Source: Thermoplasmatales archaeon (GTDB taxonomy: Archaea > Thermoplasmatota > Thermoplasmata > Thermoplasmatales > Thermoplasmataceae). From it: DNA of 64,000 nt. How positions within the stretch are numbered: the stretch's first letter is position 1; each line of letters opens with the position of its first letter. Both the position numbers and the translations under genes were made by a program. Shown here piece after piece: positions 45,714-54,573 of this stretch. The notes beneath the pieces were generated by a model, which did no database searches, was not told the origin of the DNA, and worked only from the letters and a program-made list of their open reading frames with translations. Where the stretch lies: contig JACWAH010000026.1 in NCBI GenBank assembly GCA_014874365.1, forward strand, positions 89,649 to 153,648, given 5' to 3'.

Positions 45714-46712
45714 ATGATTTGCATAAGTTGCGGCAAGGAAACCGGCGATGAGAACCCAGTCTGCAGCGAATGCAGGATTAAGGCATTAGGGATTAAACGG
45801 GAAGGAATACTCAACCTTGTTTACTGTCCCAAATGCAAAGCGCTGAAGACAAACAAAAGATGGATTTATTATGACAAAGGGGCAGAGATCGACAAAGCTG
45901 CAGCCAAGCTGTATTCTGGCAAAAATTCAAGCACAAGGGTAGAAGCAACTTTGGCTGAAATAGATCCGGAAGTACGCGACGGCCTGGTCGAGGCGGAAGT
46001 GCTCGTTGTTACGGATGCAGCGAGATCTAAATTCCATGATTCGATCCCCTATGGGATAAGAAAAGAAAGCTGTCAGAGGTGTAACAGGGAAACTGGTTCA
46101 TACTTTGAGGCAATCATTCAGATTCGGGGAATTACCGGCAAATATTCTAACGGAATCGACAAGGTGGTCAATGAAATTATAAATATGCCCCGTTACAAAG
46201 ATTTAGGGATTACCAAGATTTCAAGGAAGCCTGAAGGGGTAGATATTTTCATGATGTCTTTCAAGCGTGCAGAGAGTTTTTCCAAGAAACTTTCAAGCTC
46301 CCACATGTCCGAGTTCTCGGTGAGCAAGAAATTAGCCGGCAGGGACAATGGAGTGGATCTGTTCAGATACACCTATCTCGTAAGGTTGTTTGATCTTGGC
46401 AGAGGGTCGGTGCTTAGAATTGACTCAGGAACTTACATTGTCCTTTCATACAATAACAGGTCCCTGGAACTCCTGGAACTCGGCAAAGGCAGGAGGCTTA
46501 GGCTTGATACAAAGGCGTTTTACGGCCTGAGAAACGTGGATGTGTTGAGCGAACAACCGATGGAGGAATACAGCATAATCTACAGGAAGCCTGGAGAGGT
46601 GCAAATTCTCAGCCCGAACGGGATGAGTACGCTTACGGTCAAAGGCAAGTACGATTCCAACACCGTAGACGTGGTTTCTTACCAGGATACGTACTATGCA
46701 CTTCCGCCATAA
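45714..46712 (+). CDS. NMD3-like ribosome export/60S biogenesis protein
   Basis: 332 residues from ATG 45714, one base after the dehydrogenase stop (ATG at 45693 would add seven residues). The N-terminal zinc motifs are four Cys pairs: CISCGKE, CSEC, CPKCK and CQRC, followed by the NMD3 core (GSYFEAIIQIRG) and a C-terminal beta-rich part. Eukaryotic NMD3 is the adaptor for 60S export; in archaea it probably acts in large-subunit maturation. It may be co-transcribed with the dehydrogenase. Confidence 0.9.
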   Translation: MICISCGKETGDENPVCSECRIKALGIKREGILNLVYCPKCKALKTNKRWIYYDKGAEIDKAAAKLYSGKNSSTRVEATLAEIDPEVRDGLVEAEVLVVTDAARSKFHDSIPYGIRKESCQRCNRETGSYFEAIIQIRGITGKYSNGIDKVVNEIINMPRYKDLGITKISRKPEGVDIFMMSFKRAESFSKKLSSSHMSEFSVSKKLAGRDNGVDLFRYTYLVRLFDLGRGSVLRIDSGTYIVLSYNNRSLELLELGKGRRLRLDTKAFYGLRNVDVLSEQPMEEYSIIYRKPGEVQILSPNGMSTLTVKGKYDSNTVDVVSYQDTYYALPP

Positions 46713-46754
46713 GCCAAATGAAATGTTATTTGAATTAAAAGCATACTGAATTGT

Positions 46755-48014
46755 ATGGTGAACAAATCGGAGTGGGGCAAATTAACCAAAGTTCTCATTC
46801 ATAGACCGGGGCTGGAAATTGAGTACGCGATGCTCTCCCCTCGCTCATTCCTTTTCGAAAGACCTTTCAATACTGCAAAAGCGAGAGAGGAACATGATAA
46901 ACTTGAAGATGCATTGAAATCTGAAGGCGTTGAAGTCTTGCAGCTCCGCCGCTTATTCATCGATCTTGCAAAGAAACATCAGGATTTCAGGCGCGCCCTT
47001 GAAAAGCGTGTTACGGATAATGTGATGTTCTTTGGCGAAGTGGAAGACGTTTCTCGAGCCAGAAGGGATTTTGAACGTATCGTTAACGAACTTGATTCCT
47101 CAACTCTGTTCGAGATTCTTACTCTTGAACCTTCTCTTGACCTGAGAAAGCTGTCAGAAGGGATCACCTATCCTACTGTTTATTCCAATATCCCCCTGGC
47201 AAACCTGTATTTTATGAGGGACCAACAGGCAGTCCTGCCAAAAGGGATACTTGTTGGGAACATGAAGAATCCTCAAAGAAAAAAAGAGGTAGAAATTACA
47301 AGTTTTCTGTTTGATAAAGGCCTAAAGCAAGAGAACAGCTTCGCGATCACCGGGACCGGTATTTTGGAAGGGGGAGATTACATTCCAATGGGAAAGTTTG
47401 CTCTCTTTGGCACTGGAAGCAGATCAAATATTGAAGGTGTCAAACAAGCGCTGAGTTCCGGCCTTTTAGAATATGACACGGTTTATGCGGTGGAGAACCC
47501 GGTTTACGACTTCATGGAAAATGCTTCCGACCCCATGGTTAACATGCATCTCGACACTTACTTCAATGTTGCTTCTTCCGGGTCAGTCGTCACTTCTAAA
47601 ACGCTGTGCGAAAGAGCTAATGTTCGCGTGTTTCACAAGAACGGTGGAGAGTACCAGGAAGACGGGAAAACCACACTTCTGCAGGTGGTAAGGGATAACG
47701 GGTTTGAAATTATTGCATTATCCGTGGCTGAGCAGTTGAGTTACGCATCAAACTTCCTTACAATTGGAGACGGGAAGATACTGGCAATCGAGACCGGGAA
47801 GGTTTTAGAGAGACTCTTGAAGATTAATGCGTACCATGGTTCCACGCTAGATGCGGTTAAGATCGACTTCGCCAAATCTGGAGGGAAGAATACGTTCCCT
47901 GACAGAAAAGACATGAAGGAACATGGGATCGACTTTATTCCACTTGATTTACAGGAATTGACGGGTGGTTACGGCGGTGCACACTGCATGACAGCCTCAC
48001 TTGCGCGAAATTAA
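46755..48014 (+). CDS. arcA: Arginine deiminase
   Basis: 419 residues. It hydrolyses arginine to citrulline and ammonia. The catalytic Cys is C411 in GGAHCMTASL at the extreme C-terminus, with MHLDTYF (His-x-Asp) and EGGDYIPMG in place. The N-terminus LTKVLIHRPG is also typical. Ornithine carbamoyltransferase and carbamate kinase are not in this window, so the pathway is completed elsewhere or the role is ammonia release, which could help pH control in an acidophile. Confidence 0.95.
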   Translation: MVNKSEWGKLTKVLIHRPGLEIEYAMLSPRSFLFERPFNTAKAREEHDKLEDALKSEGVEVLQLRRLFIDLAKKHQDFRRALEKRVTDNVMFFGEVEDVSRARRDFERIVNELDSSTLFEILTLEPSLDLRKLSEGITYPTVYSNIPLANLYFMRDQQAVLPKGILVGNMKNPQRKKEVEITSFLFDKGLKQENSFAITGTGILEGGDYIPMGKFALFGTGSRSNIEGVKQALSSGLLEYDTVYAVENPVYDFMENASDPMVNMHLDTYFNVASSGSVVTSKTLCERANVRVFHKNGGEYQEDGKTTLLQVVRDNGFEIIALSVAEQLSYASNFLTIGDGKILAIETGKVLERLLKINAYHGSTLDAVKIDFAKSGGKNTFPDRKDMKEHGIDFIPLDLQELTGGYGGAHCMTASLARN

Positions 48015-48085
48015 AAGGAAAGGTTTAATTTTAGACCGCCATTCCCACCATACTTCCAATACACATTTGGCGTTAGAGGGATGTA

Positions 48086-48724
48086 ATGGCTTCGGATAAA
48101 TCACAGAAGAAAGGAAAGGAAAAGTGGAAAGAAAAAACATGGTTTACTATTGTTAGACCCAATTATATGGGCGGAAAAGAAATTGTAAAGTGCCCTGGTG
48201 CTTCTCCGGAAGCTATGATTGGAAGAAGAGTTGAAGTTCCGGTTTCCGATATAACCGGGAACATAAAGAAAGGTAACACAAAAGCGGTTTTCAAGATAGT
48301 TTCGTGCAACGGAACTGAATGCGAGACTACATTTGATGGCCATTTTGTCGGCGACGATTACATCCGAAGACTTGTCAGGCGAAGAAAAGATCGGATTGAC
48401 ATAATTAACAAGGACATTACAAAAGATGGATTTAAATTCGTAATAAAGGCTGTTGTAGTAATAGACGGCAAACTGAACGCTTCGAAGATAGCCAGCATAC
48501 GAAAGAATTCCTACGATCTGCTGGGAGAGAAGATAAGAAATCTGTCGCTTGGCGAACTTTCAAATTATGTTATAGGCGACGAAATCACTAGCGAATTGAT
48601 TTCAGTGAACAGACATATTTTCCCTCTAAGAAAAGTCGAGATTAGGAGAACGGAAAACCTCGGACCTGTTGCCAGGAATAAAATACCAGAAGAGATGCTG
48701 GAAGAGCCTCAAGCACCGGTATAG
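48086..48724 (+). CDS. rps3ae: Ribosomal protein S3Ae
   Basis: 212 residues, including the conserved KWKEKTWFTI start and FDGHFVGDDYIRRLVRRR centre. A small-subunit protein of archaea and eukaryotes. The gene lies 72 bases after arginine deiminase and only 14 bases before the tRNA gene, so both may be processed from one transcript. Confidence 0.96.
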   Translation: MASDKSQKKGKEKWKEKTWFTIVRPNYMGGKEIVKCPGASPEAMIGRRVEVPVSDITGNIKKGNTKAVFKIVSCNGTECETTFDGHFVGDDYIRRLVRRRKDRIDIINKDITKDGFKFVIKAVVVIDGKLNASKIASIRKNSYDLLGEKIRNLSLGELSNYVIGDEITSELISVNRHIFPLRKVEIRRTENLGPVARNKIPEEMLEEPQAPV

Positions 48725-48738
48725 GTTATTTGATTTGA

Positions 48739-48829
48739 GCCGGGATGGCTCAGTTGGTAGAGCGTCGGACTCATATGCCGAATAAGCTGGGAGATCCGAA
48801 GGCCTCGGGTTCGACCCCCGATCCCGGCA
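48739..48829 (+). tRNA. tRNA-Met (CAT) with an 18-base intron
   Basis: All arms pair: acceptor GCCGGGA with TCCCGGC, D stem GCTC/GAGC (48748-48763), anticodon stem TCGGA (48765-48769) with TCCGA (48795-48799), T stem TCGGG/CCCGA around TTCGACC. The anticodon CAT is at 48772-48774. An 18-base insert, 48776-48793, sits one base after the anticodon, the canonical archaeal intron position (37/38). Elongator tRNA-Met commonly has such an intron, so elongator identity is more likely than initiator or Ile2. The CCA end is not encoded. Confidence 0.93.
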
Positions 48830-49213
48830 CTCACAATTTTGTATAATCTCCTAGCCTCTCAGTGCCCATGGTTTATTCCGAAAAAACAGCCTCTTTGTTG
48901 GATAGATTACCTCTTGCCATCACCACTGGCAATCCCTGGTGACCCATGATATCTCTTATTCTTTTCACCCATCTTTTGAACCTACAACAATGGAATATTT
49001 CCGAGCGAGGCTTTCATGTCTACGTTGACAGCCAAAGAAATAAGGTAATTTCAGGAGTAAGTGAGAAGGTAGGGCAGTTAGTATATATCTTACAGTTTTT
49101 ATGGCTGCTAAACCCTGCTTTGATCAAAATTTGGCAATAAGCCCCTAAATTTAGCCTTGCAATCATGGATCCTAAATTGCATTACCGGGTTAGGGAAGAA
49201 CCCTCTTCCACAT
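48830..49213. other. Gene-free stretch after the tRNA, possible gene remnants
   Basis: No convincing gene. Short coding-like frames exist on both strands: plus ATG 48868 for 24 codons, and a minus frame of about 47 codons ending near 48881 (with RWVKRIRDIMGHQGLPVV). Neither has a promoter or ribosome site. Since tRNA 3' ends are common integration sites, decayed integrated DNA is possible, but I see no duplicated tRNA 3' segment. Confidence 0.4.
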
Positions 49214-50422
49214 TTACAATTGCTTTGGTATCAATAATGACGTGATTACTGAAATTAACGAGACCACGACTACGACCTGCCAGACTATTATCCCGTTAAC
49301 CAGAAAAATGATGGAAAGCGGGAATATTATCAGTGCGGAAAATGAACCGATTGTGACTCTCTGAATCGCACCAAACATTCCTCTGTTTTCTTTTCCTATT
49401 GCCCTGACATCGTACGATAGCATTCCTGCAGAGAATATTGGATTAGTAGAAGAAGATAGCACCGATAACAAAATCAGTATCTCACTCCTAAAATAGACTG
49501 CAGCTAAAAGTATCCCATAAGTGAGTACATCATTTAACGCCATGTAAAAATAATTGTACCTACCAAGATTCATGCCTCCAGTCATCAATATTTCCCCCAC
49601 TTTGGAAAAAACTGCACCAAGAACGAAGGCACCTGCAAGTATCAGGAGCAGGTAACTCAGAGGGACACCTATCTGTGAACCGGTCAGCAGATAGAAGTAA
49701 GTAAAAGACAGAGTCCCGATTGTCATCAATGCTTTTGTAACCACGATTGCCGAAACCGTTCTCTTCTTTGTTCCTAGTTCCCTGAGGCTTTCCACAAATC
49801 CGGGCCTTCTAGTCTGCTTAAGTTCATCTATCAGGTTATTTCGCTCTTTACGATGGAGCGCTGAAAATACCCACAAGGTAACAAATGCCAGCAAGAAACC
49901 TGCAGATAAATAGATCAATCCCAAATTGTTTAATAACGCGCTGACAAGTAATACAAGGAATGATGCAGCAGAACCTACGAGCTCCATCGCATTAATCCTT
50001 GAAAAGCAAGGGCCAAGCATTTCCTTTGAAACAGCCTTGGAAACGAACACATTAAGCGAGGAACGGAAAAATCCTTCAAATATAATCAACACTGCTATTA
50101 TAACTGGAATCAGGTACAAAATCAGAAAATGCTCATCGACAATGGCATAAATTGTGATCATACCCGATGCATAAATGAGTGAGCCCGTGAACATCATAGA
50201 AAAAGCGTGCCCTTTATCGTTCATTCTACCAACAAATATCGCACTCAGTATGGACAGTGCCTGCCCAACAGACAAGCCAAGGCCTGCATAATATATCGGC
50301 ACTGAATTCTCTTCCATAAACAGAAAAATCGTGTATGAAAACACGCTGACCGAAAATGAAATCAGCAGGTTTAACGCAGAAAGATCGGTGACATACCGGT
50401 TGACTTTCTGCGGCCTATTCAC
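49214..50422 (-). CDS. Major facilitator superfamily transporter
   Basis: 402 residues with about twelve hydrophobic segments and an MFS-type loop between helices 2 and 3 (VGRMNDKGHAFSM). The start is GTG at 50422. Substrate unknown. It diverges from the small membrane protein gene at 50575 across 152 bases that contain two inverted repeats, so both could answer to one regulator. Confidence 0.87.
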   Translation of the reverse strand: MNRPQKVNRYVTDLSALNLLISFSVSVFSYTIFLFMEENSVPIYYAGLGLSVGQALSILSAIFVGRMNDKGHAFSMMFTGSLIYASGMITIYAIVDEHFLILYLIPVIIAVLIIFEGFFRSSLNVFVSKAVSKEMLGPCFSRINAMELVGSAASFLVLLVSALLNNLGLIYLSAGFLLAFVTLWVFSALHRKERNNLIDELKQTRRPGFVESLRELGTKKRTVSAIVVTKALMTIGTLSFTYFYLLTGSQIGVPLSYLLLILAGAFVLGAVFSKVGEILMTGGMNLGRYNYFYMALNDVLTYGILLAAVYFRSEILILLSVLSSSTNPIFSAGMLSYDVRAIGKENRGMFGAIQRVTIGSFSALIIFPLSIIFLVNGIIVWQVVVVVSLISVITSLLIPKQL

Positions 50423-50528
50423 TTTAGGATTAAAGTGAGTCCATTAAAAAACCTATTCACTGCATTTGGTTTCAGAGAGTATTGTCATGAAGAACCGGGA
50501 CGATTGCCCATATAACTGATTAATTTGC

Positions 50529-50572
50529 CTTAGTCCTAAGAAAAGTTTATAATGATTATAACCTAACAGGTT
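50529..50572 (+). promoter_or_regulatory. Promoter with two inverted repeats flanking the TATA box
   Basis: CTTAG-TC-CTAAG lies at 50529-50540, the TATA element TTTATAAT at 50546-50553, and AACCT-AAC-AGGTT at 50560-50572, two bases before the ATG at 50575. The first repeat covers the BRE side and the second the region between TATA and the probable start of transcription, both classic repressor positions in archaea. The two repeats differ in sequence, so they may bind different proteins. Confidence 0.5.
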
Positions 50573-50574
50573 TA

Positions 50575-50949
50575 ATGGCAAAAAGTGAAAAGCTCCTTAT
50601 TTCACGCATCTTTGTTGCTCTCGCAATGCTCCTGCTTCTGGTAGCCCTGATAATTGAGATATTAGCATTGTTTTCAATAGGTGGAGCTCCATTTAGCAGT
50701 GTAGGAGCGTTTGGATTGTTCGTGATAAACGAGACTATTAAATTCATAGCAGTTTTGTTCGTACTGGCACTCCTGCTGGTCACATACGGCATGGTTTTTG
50801 TTCGTCTTAGGAGGTTGAGCATAAAACCCAGGGACCTGACTCTGATTCTCGCAATAGTTGAGATCATACTTTGGCTTATATTCCTGCCCCAGTGGGTATT
50901 ATTTGCCGGTATCCTTATGCTGATTGCCTGGATTGTACTGATAGTCTAG
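50575..50949 (+). CDS. Small membrane protein, four predicted helices
   Basis: 124 residues with four hydrophobic segments (about 10-35, 48-75, 87-103, 104-124) and basic loops (RLRRLSIKPRD). The family is not recognised. The transcript is probably leaderless, with TATA 22-29 bases before the ATG and operator-like repeats around it. The insertion sequence begins 33 bases after its stop and leaves the gene intact. Confidence 0.72.
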   Translation: MAKSEKLLISRIFVALAMLLLLVALIIEILALFSIGGAPFSSVGAFGLFVINETIKFIAVLFVLALLLVTYGMVFVRLRRLSIKPRDLTLILAIVEIILWLIFLPQWVLFAGILMLIAWIVLIV

Positions 50950-50973
50950 GCGTAGCAAGTTTATCCAATTTTT

Positions 50974-50981
50974 TAAAAATC
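50974..50981 (+). repeat. Target site duplication, left copy
   Basis: TAAAAATC directly abuts the left terminal repeat of the insertion sequence and is repeated exactly at 52251-52258 after the right one. Eight bases is the usual duplication of IS256/ISL3/MULE-like elements. Confidence 0.8.
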
Positions 50982-52250
50982 GACAATGTCAAATTTTAGT
51001 TGATTTTATCCCCAAATCGTGTTCTGAACCGAAATCATGAAATATGATGGAAGCATTCCATCACATGCGACTGAGGAAGGCGCCATACACTGAGTTCAAG
51101 AGAATTTCAACATCACTTGACGATTATGCCTCAGTGGATTCTTCTCCAATATTCATGTTGAACAATATACCCATGATGGACATGGAGCTGAAGGAGAACG
51201 ATCTCATCAGCTTCATGAACCCGATGTGCCCTCAGTGCCGATCGAAGAATGTGGTGAGGAACGGAACATGTATCAGGAGAATGGAGAACAGCACAGTGTT
51301 CTGGGTTCAGCGCTACATGTGCAGGGACTGCTCATATTCATTCCTTGCACGTCTGCCGAACTACGGGTAAGTGAAGCATTACCCCGATGATGTCAGGGAG
51401 AAGAGCGTAAAAACCAGGGTGAAGGCATCCCTGAGAAAGGCAGCAAACCTCTTCCGGATCATAGGTAACGTGATCATACCCCATGAAACCATAAGGAAAT
51501 CCCTCCACCCAGTGCCTGGCATTATGATGGACGCATCAGGTTATTTCGTCTATGACGAGCAGTACGCACACATCGATGGAATAGAGAAATACAGTGCACT
51601 CCTCAGGGATGCAGGGACAGGAAACTTTGTCGAGGAGATCCTGGACGATCTGAGGGAAGATACGCTCGCAGGATTCATGGTGAGGGCACTCTCCAGGTTC
51701 ACAATACCAGAGGAGATATTCATCACCACAGACGGATACCACTACGAATCTGTCATGGAAATCGTATCGTCACACCTTGGAATACGAATAAGGAGGCAGA
51801 GGTGTCTCTTCCACATTGAGAAAGACCTCGCGCACAGGATAAAAGACGCAGGGATGGAAGAGCATCTGGACATGGCAAAGAGGCTGGTCAGGTACATGTT
51901 CTTCCCCGGCGAGACAAACCTTTACAAACTTGGAAAGAACAGTGATCCCGTCAGGAAACTCACTGAAGGCAGGAGTGAGAAGGAGATTGTTGAGATAATG
52001 CTTGACAGGATCCACAGCCTGTATGGGGAAGACAGGATCATGGCAGGCTTCCTTTCATTTGTGAAGAGGTGCAGGAAGGAGGTGTTCCTGTATCTCAGCA
52101 ACCCTGAGGTGGAGAAGACTTCAGACAAGGCGGAACAGCATTTCTCCATACAGTCATGGCTGTTGAAGCACAGGTTCAAGACAAAGGAGGGACTGTTGAG
52201 AACATCCTACTGGTATCACAGGTACTTATCAACCGGATCTTGACAATGTC
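50982..52250 (+). mobile_element. Complete insertion sequence with DDE transposase
   Basis: 1269 bp. The left end 50982-51003 (GACAATGTCAAATTTTAGTT plus GA) and the reverse complement of the right end 52229-52250 (GACATTGTCAAGATCCGGTT plus GA) match at 16 of 22 bases. A perfect 8-bp duplication TAAAAATC flanks the element. The only genes inside are the two transposase parts. The DDE protein resembles IS256/MULE or ISL3 types, but I cannot name the family. The perfect duplication suggests a fairly recent insertion. Confidence 0.85.
51044..52243 (+). pseudogene. DDE transposase split by an in-frame TAA
   Basis: ATG 51044 opens a 108-residue part ending in TAA at 51368-51370; the same frame continues directly from GTG 51371 for 290 residues. 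The first part carries a zinc ribbon (CPQC, later CRDC). The second has the catalytic residues in IMMDASG, ITTDGYHY and KAEQHFS, plus RRQRCLFHIEKDLA, typical of MULE/IS256-like enzymes. A single base change would restore a 399-residue protein, so it reads as a recently broken transposase. Two separate proteins, with GTG as a true start, remain possible. Confidence 0.8.
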
Positions 52251-52258
52251 TAAAAATC
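52251..52258 (+). repeat. Target site duplication, right copy
   Basis: TAAAAATC, identical to 50974-50981, lies directly after the right terminal repeat of the insertion sequence. Confidence 0.8.
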
Positions 52259-52386
52259 AGGCTTATTTGTTTCTTTACTGTTAAGGAGACAAAGGGAATA
52301 AAAAGTAATTTTTTTCAATTTTTAAATGGAATCACTGAAGCAAATGGATCAGTGTACATTAAGCCAAAAATAGATATCTCAGCTTT

Positions 52387-53415
52387 CTAAGACAACCCTA
52401 TGCTATTAATCACTCCGCCGGAACTTCCATCTATCACCAGGACCATCTTATTTCCCTTATGCTCAAAATTCGCAAACCACACTGGAACGTGTAAAAGCTC
52501 TGGATCTCCCGTATCTGAATTTGAGTTAATGCTTCTTATCATGTGGTGTTGTTCGTGAGCCTTTTCTGTCTGTACCTGTTCAACATTGGTCTTTGCCATA
52601 TGTTTAGCTGAATCTTCGCTCAAATCTCCGTTGAGAATCTTGATTCCCTTGGAAATCTTGTTCGACTCGAAGGGCACCCTCTTCGCAAGGTCAAAAGCGT
52701 AGTCCTTTGGCTGGTACTGTGTCATAGATTTTACCGCGACCACAGGGTAGTTGTAGTTTTCGTTGAGCGTGTAGGCTCTGATTGATCCGCCTCCACCACC
52801 GAAACCTCCTCCCATCATTCCACCTATCATGGTGCCCTCTACGAGACCCATGCCCATTCCGCCTCTTCCTCTACCGCCTCCACCAAAAGCGCCACCAGCC
52901 AGGCCGATCATGGCTGCTGTTGCTGCAAACTTCCCTACTTCTGCAGCTGCATCTACTGCTGTATAATTCGTCCTGGCAGATACGGGAACAACCCAATATG
53001 GGATGTATCCAATATTTATGGATCCCATCGTGGATTCCTCTTCAAGGTGTTTGCGCAGAAGCCCTTGGTCCATCTTGTGCTTAATAGCCGAAATTGCCTG
53101 GTCCTGCGTCTGTAAACTTAATGGCAACATTGAATGTTTCTGGATGTTCTTCCATCCATCGCTAACCAGAGAAATCGAAGTTCCACAATATTCGCAGGAA
53201 ATGACCATCTCACCAAACTGGGGTTTTATTGGAGCTCCGCAGCCTGGACACTTCAATTCCTGCACAGAAGCACCTGCAATTATTGAAGCACCTGCTTGAG
53301 CGGATGCATTCTTCGTACCTTGCTGGGCATTCACGTTTCCCTGTTTCGCACCGCACTTGGGGCAGAAAACCGCGTCATCTGGAATCTGCGTACCACATTT
53401 TTCACAGAATGCCAT
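52387..53415 (-). CDS. Zinc-ribbon protein of the SPFH operon
   Basis: 342 residues. An N-terminal double-Cys zinc ribbon (CEKCGTQIPDDAVFCPKCG, residues 4-22) is followed by a second ribbon (CPGCGAPI and CEYCGTSI, about 57-80), a domain with a hydrophobic, Gly-rich segment (GGGGRGRGGMGMG, about 185-205) and a C-terminal region ending in VWFANFEHKG and a strand. It resembles bacterial zinc-ribbon proteins encoded beside SPFH proteins (YdjG-like). It follows the SPFH gene by three bases. Function unknown, probably membrane- or complex-associated. Confidence 0.78.
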   Translation of the reverse strand: MAFCEKCGTQIPDDAVFCPKCGAKQGNVNAQQGTKNASAQAGASIIAGASVQELKCPGCGAPIKPQFGEMVISCEYCGTSISLVSDGWKNIQKHSMLPLSLQTQDQAISAIKHKMDQGLLRKHLEEESTMGSINIGYIPYWVVPVSARTNYTAVDAAAEVGKFAATAAMIGLAGGAFGGGGRGRGGMGMGLVEGTMIGGMMGGGFGGGGGSIRAYTLNENYNYPVVAVKSMTQYQPKDYAFDLAKRVPFESNKISKGIKILNGDLSEDSAKHMAKTNVEQVQTEKAHEQHHMIRSINSNSDTGDPELLHVPVWFANFEHKGNKMVLVIDGSSGGVINSIGLS

Positions 53416-53418
53416 TTA

Positions 53419-54573
53419 TCACACCCCTTTTCCACAGTTCGGGCAAAACTTCACTTTAGCATCGATTTCACTGCCACAGTTTGGGCACTTCTTCTTTTGC
53501 TCTGAAGTGGCCATTGAATTTCCACAATTTGGACAGAATTTTGTTCCAGCTGGTACCTGCGTTCCGCACTTGGAACATGCATACGTTTGACTCTGTTGCA
53601 TGTTAAATCCACAATTTGGGCAAAAACTCGTGTTCGCTGGTACCACAGAACCACACTTAGGACAATTCTTGCCCGCAGACTGCTGCTGCATCATATTAGA
53701 CATCTGGCCGGAAAAGGCGTATCCCATTCCTGCACCAGCCCCGATTCCAACTCCAAGACCTGCTCCAATTCCAGCCACTCCTGACGTATTCTTCGCAGCG
53801 TCCACCATTGCCTGCCCTGCCTGGTATTGCATATAATTCACGCCGAGAACAGACATCTCAGACCGGGTATCAACTGCTTTCTGTACTTCATCCGGCAGGC
53901 TTATGTTCAATTGCTGAATCTTGTTAATCTCGATTCCATATTGCTGGAAATTATCCGGCGCCATTGCAAGTACGGCCTGTTCTATAGTGGTCAGATTTGA
54001 AGGCAGATCTGTGACTTTTAGACCCTGCTCTTTCATTTTCCCAAGTGCAGAATACAGAAGGATGACGACCTGTTCCTTAAGCCTGTCTTCGACCTCACCC
54101 GAAGTTTCAAGGTTTAGTGTCCCAACAAACTGGCTTATGAAGACCTCTGGACTCGAAATCTTCCACCTGTATTCCCCAAACACCCTTAGATTGACCACAC
54201 CAAACGTAGGATCGGTAAACTGAAATGGTTCGGCGCTTCCAAATTTGCCGTCGATGAACCTCCTTTGAATATAATAGACTTCAGCCTGTTGCTGCACCCC
54301 TGAGAGCTCTTTTATGAGCGGCCCTACAATGGGCGCGTTTATGTCTGTAAGCGCATACCTGTTGGGTTGATCGAAGGTCGCAAGTATTTTTCCATCCCGC
54401 AAGAATATTGCAGTCTCGTCTTCCCTGACCACTATATTATCATTTAAGCGGATTAGCCTGGGGACTTTCCACATTGCATTACCCTCTTTAAACTGAGTTT
54501 CCCACGCGACAGTTGTTGAGCCAAACAAGCTTCCTCCCTTTGAGGGTATTACATTTGATTTCTTTCCTATCAT
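53419..54573 (-). CDS. SPFH-domain protein with three C-terminal zinc ribbons
   Basis: 384 residues. Residues about 20-230 form an SPFH/stomatin-like domain of the YdjI type (WKVPRLIRLNDNIVVREDE, TDPTFGVVNLRVFGEYRW in parts). A Gly/Ala-rich hinge (about 255-285) precedes three double-Cys zinc ribbons: CPKCG/CPNCG, CSKCG/CPNCG and CPNCG/CPNCG. No N-terminal membrane anchor is seen. SPFH proteins form membrane-associated rings. It overlaps the coiled-coil gene by four bases (ATGA) and precedes the zinc-ribbon gene, forming one operon. Confidence 0.85.
   Translation of the reverse strand: MIGKKSNVIPSKGGSLFGSTTVAWETQFKEGNAMWKVPRLIRLNDNIVVREDETAIFLRDGKILATFDQPNRYALTDINAPIVGPLIKELSGVQQQAEVYYIQRRFIDGKFGSAEPFQFTDPTFGVVNLRVFGEYRWKISSPEVFISQFVGTLNLETSGEVEDRLKEQVVILLYSALGKMKEQGLKVTDLPSNLTTIEQAVLAMAPDNFQQYGIEINKIQQLNISLPDEVQKAVDTRSEMSVLGVNYMQYQAGQAMVDAAKNTSGVAGIGAGLGVGIGAGAGMGYAFSGQMSNMMQQQSAGKNCPKCGSVVPANTSFCPNCGFNMQQSQTYACSKCGTQVPAGTKFCPNCGNSMATSEQKKKCPNCGSEIDAKVKFCPNCGKGV

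Noticed and set aside
48739..48829. tRNA as an active integration site
   Set aside because: No second copy of the tRNA 3' end and no integrase gene were seen in the window.
48946..49140. Plus-strand ORF of 64 residues after the tRNA
   Set aside because: No promoter or ribosome site, no recognisable motif, and a competing coding-like frame on the other strand; kept only as possible remnant sequence.
53003..53836. Several plus-strand ORFs rich in His, Phe and Cys
   Set aside because: They are mirror frames of the zinc-ribbon and SPFH genes on the minus strand.
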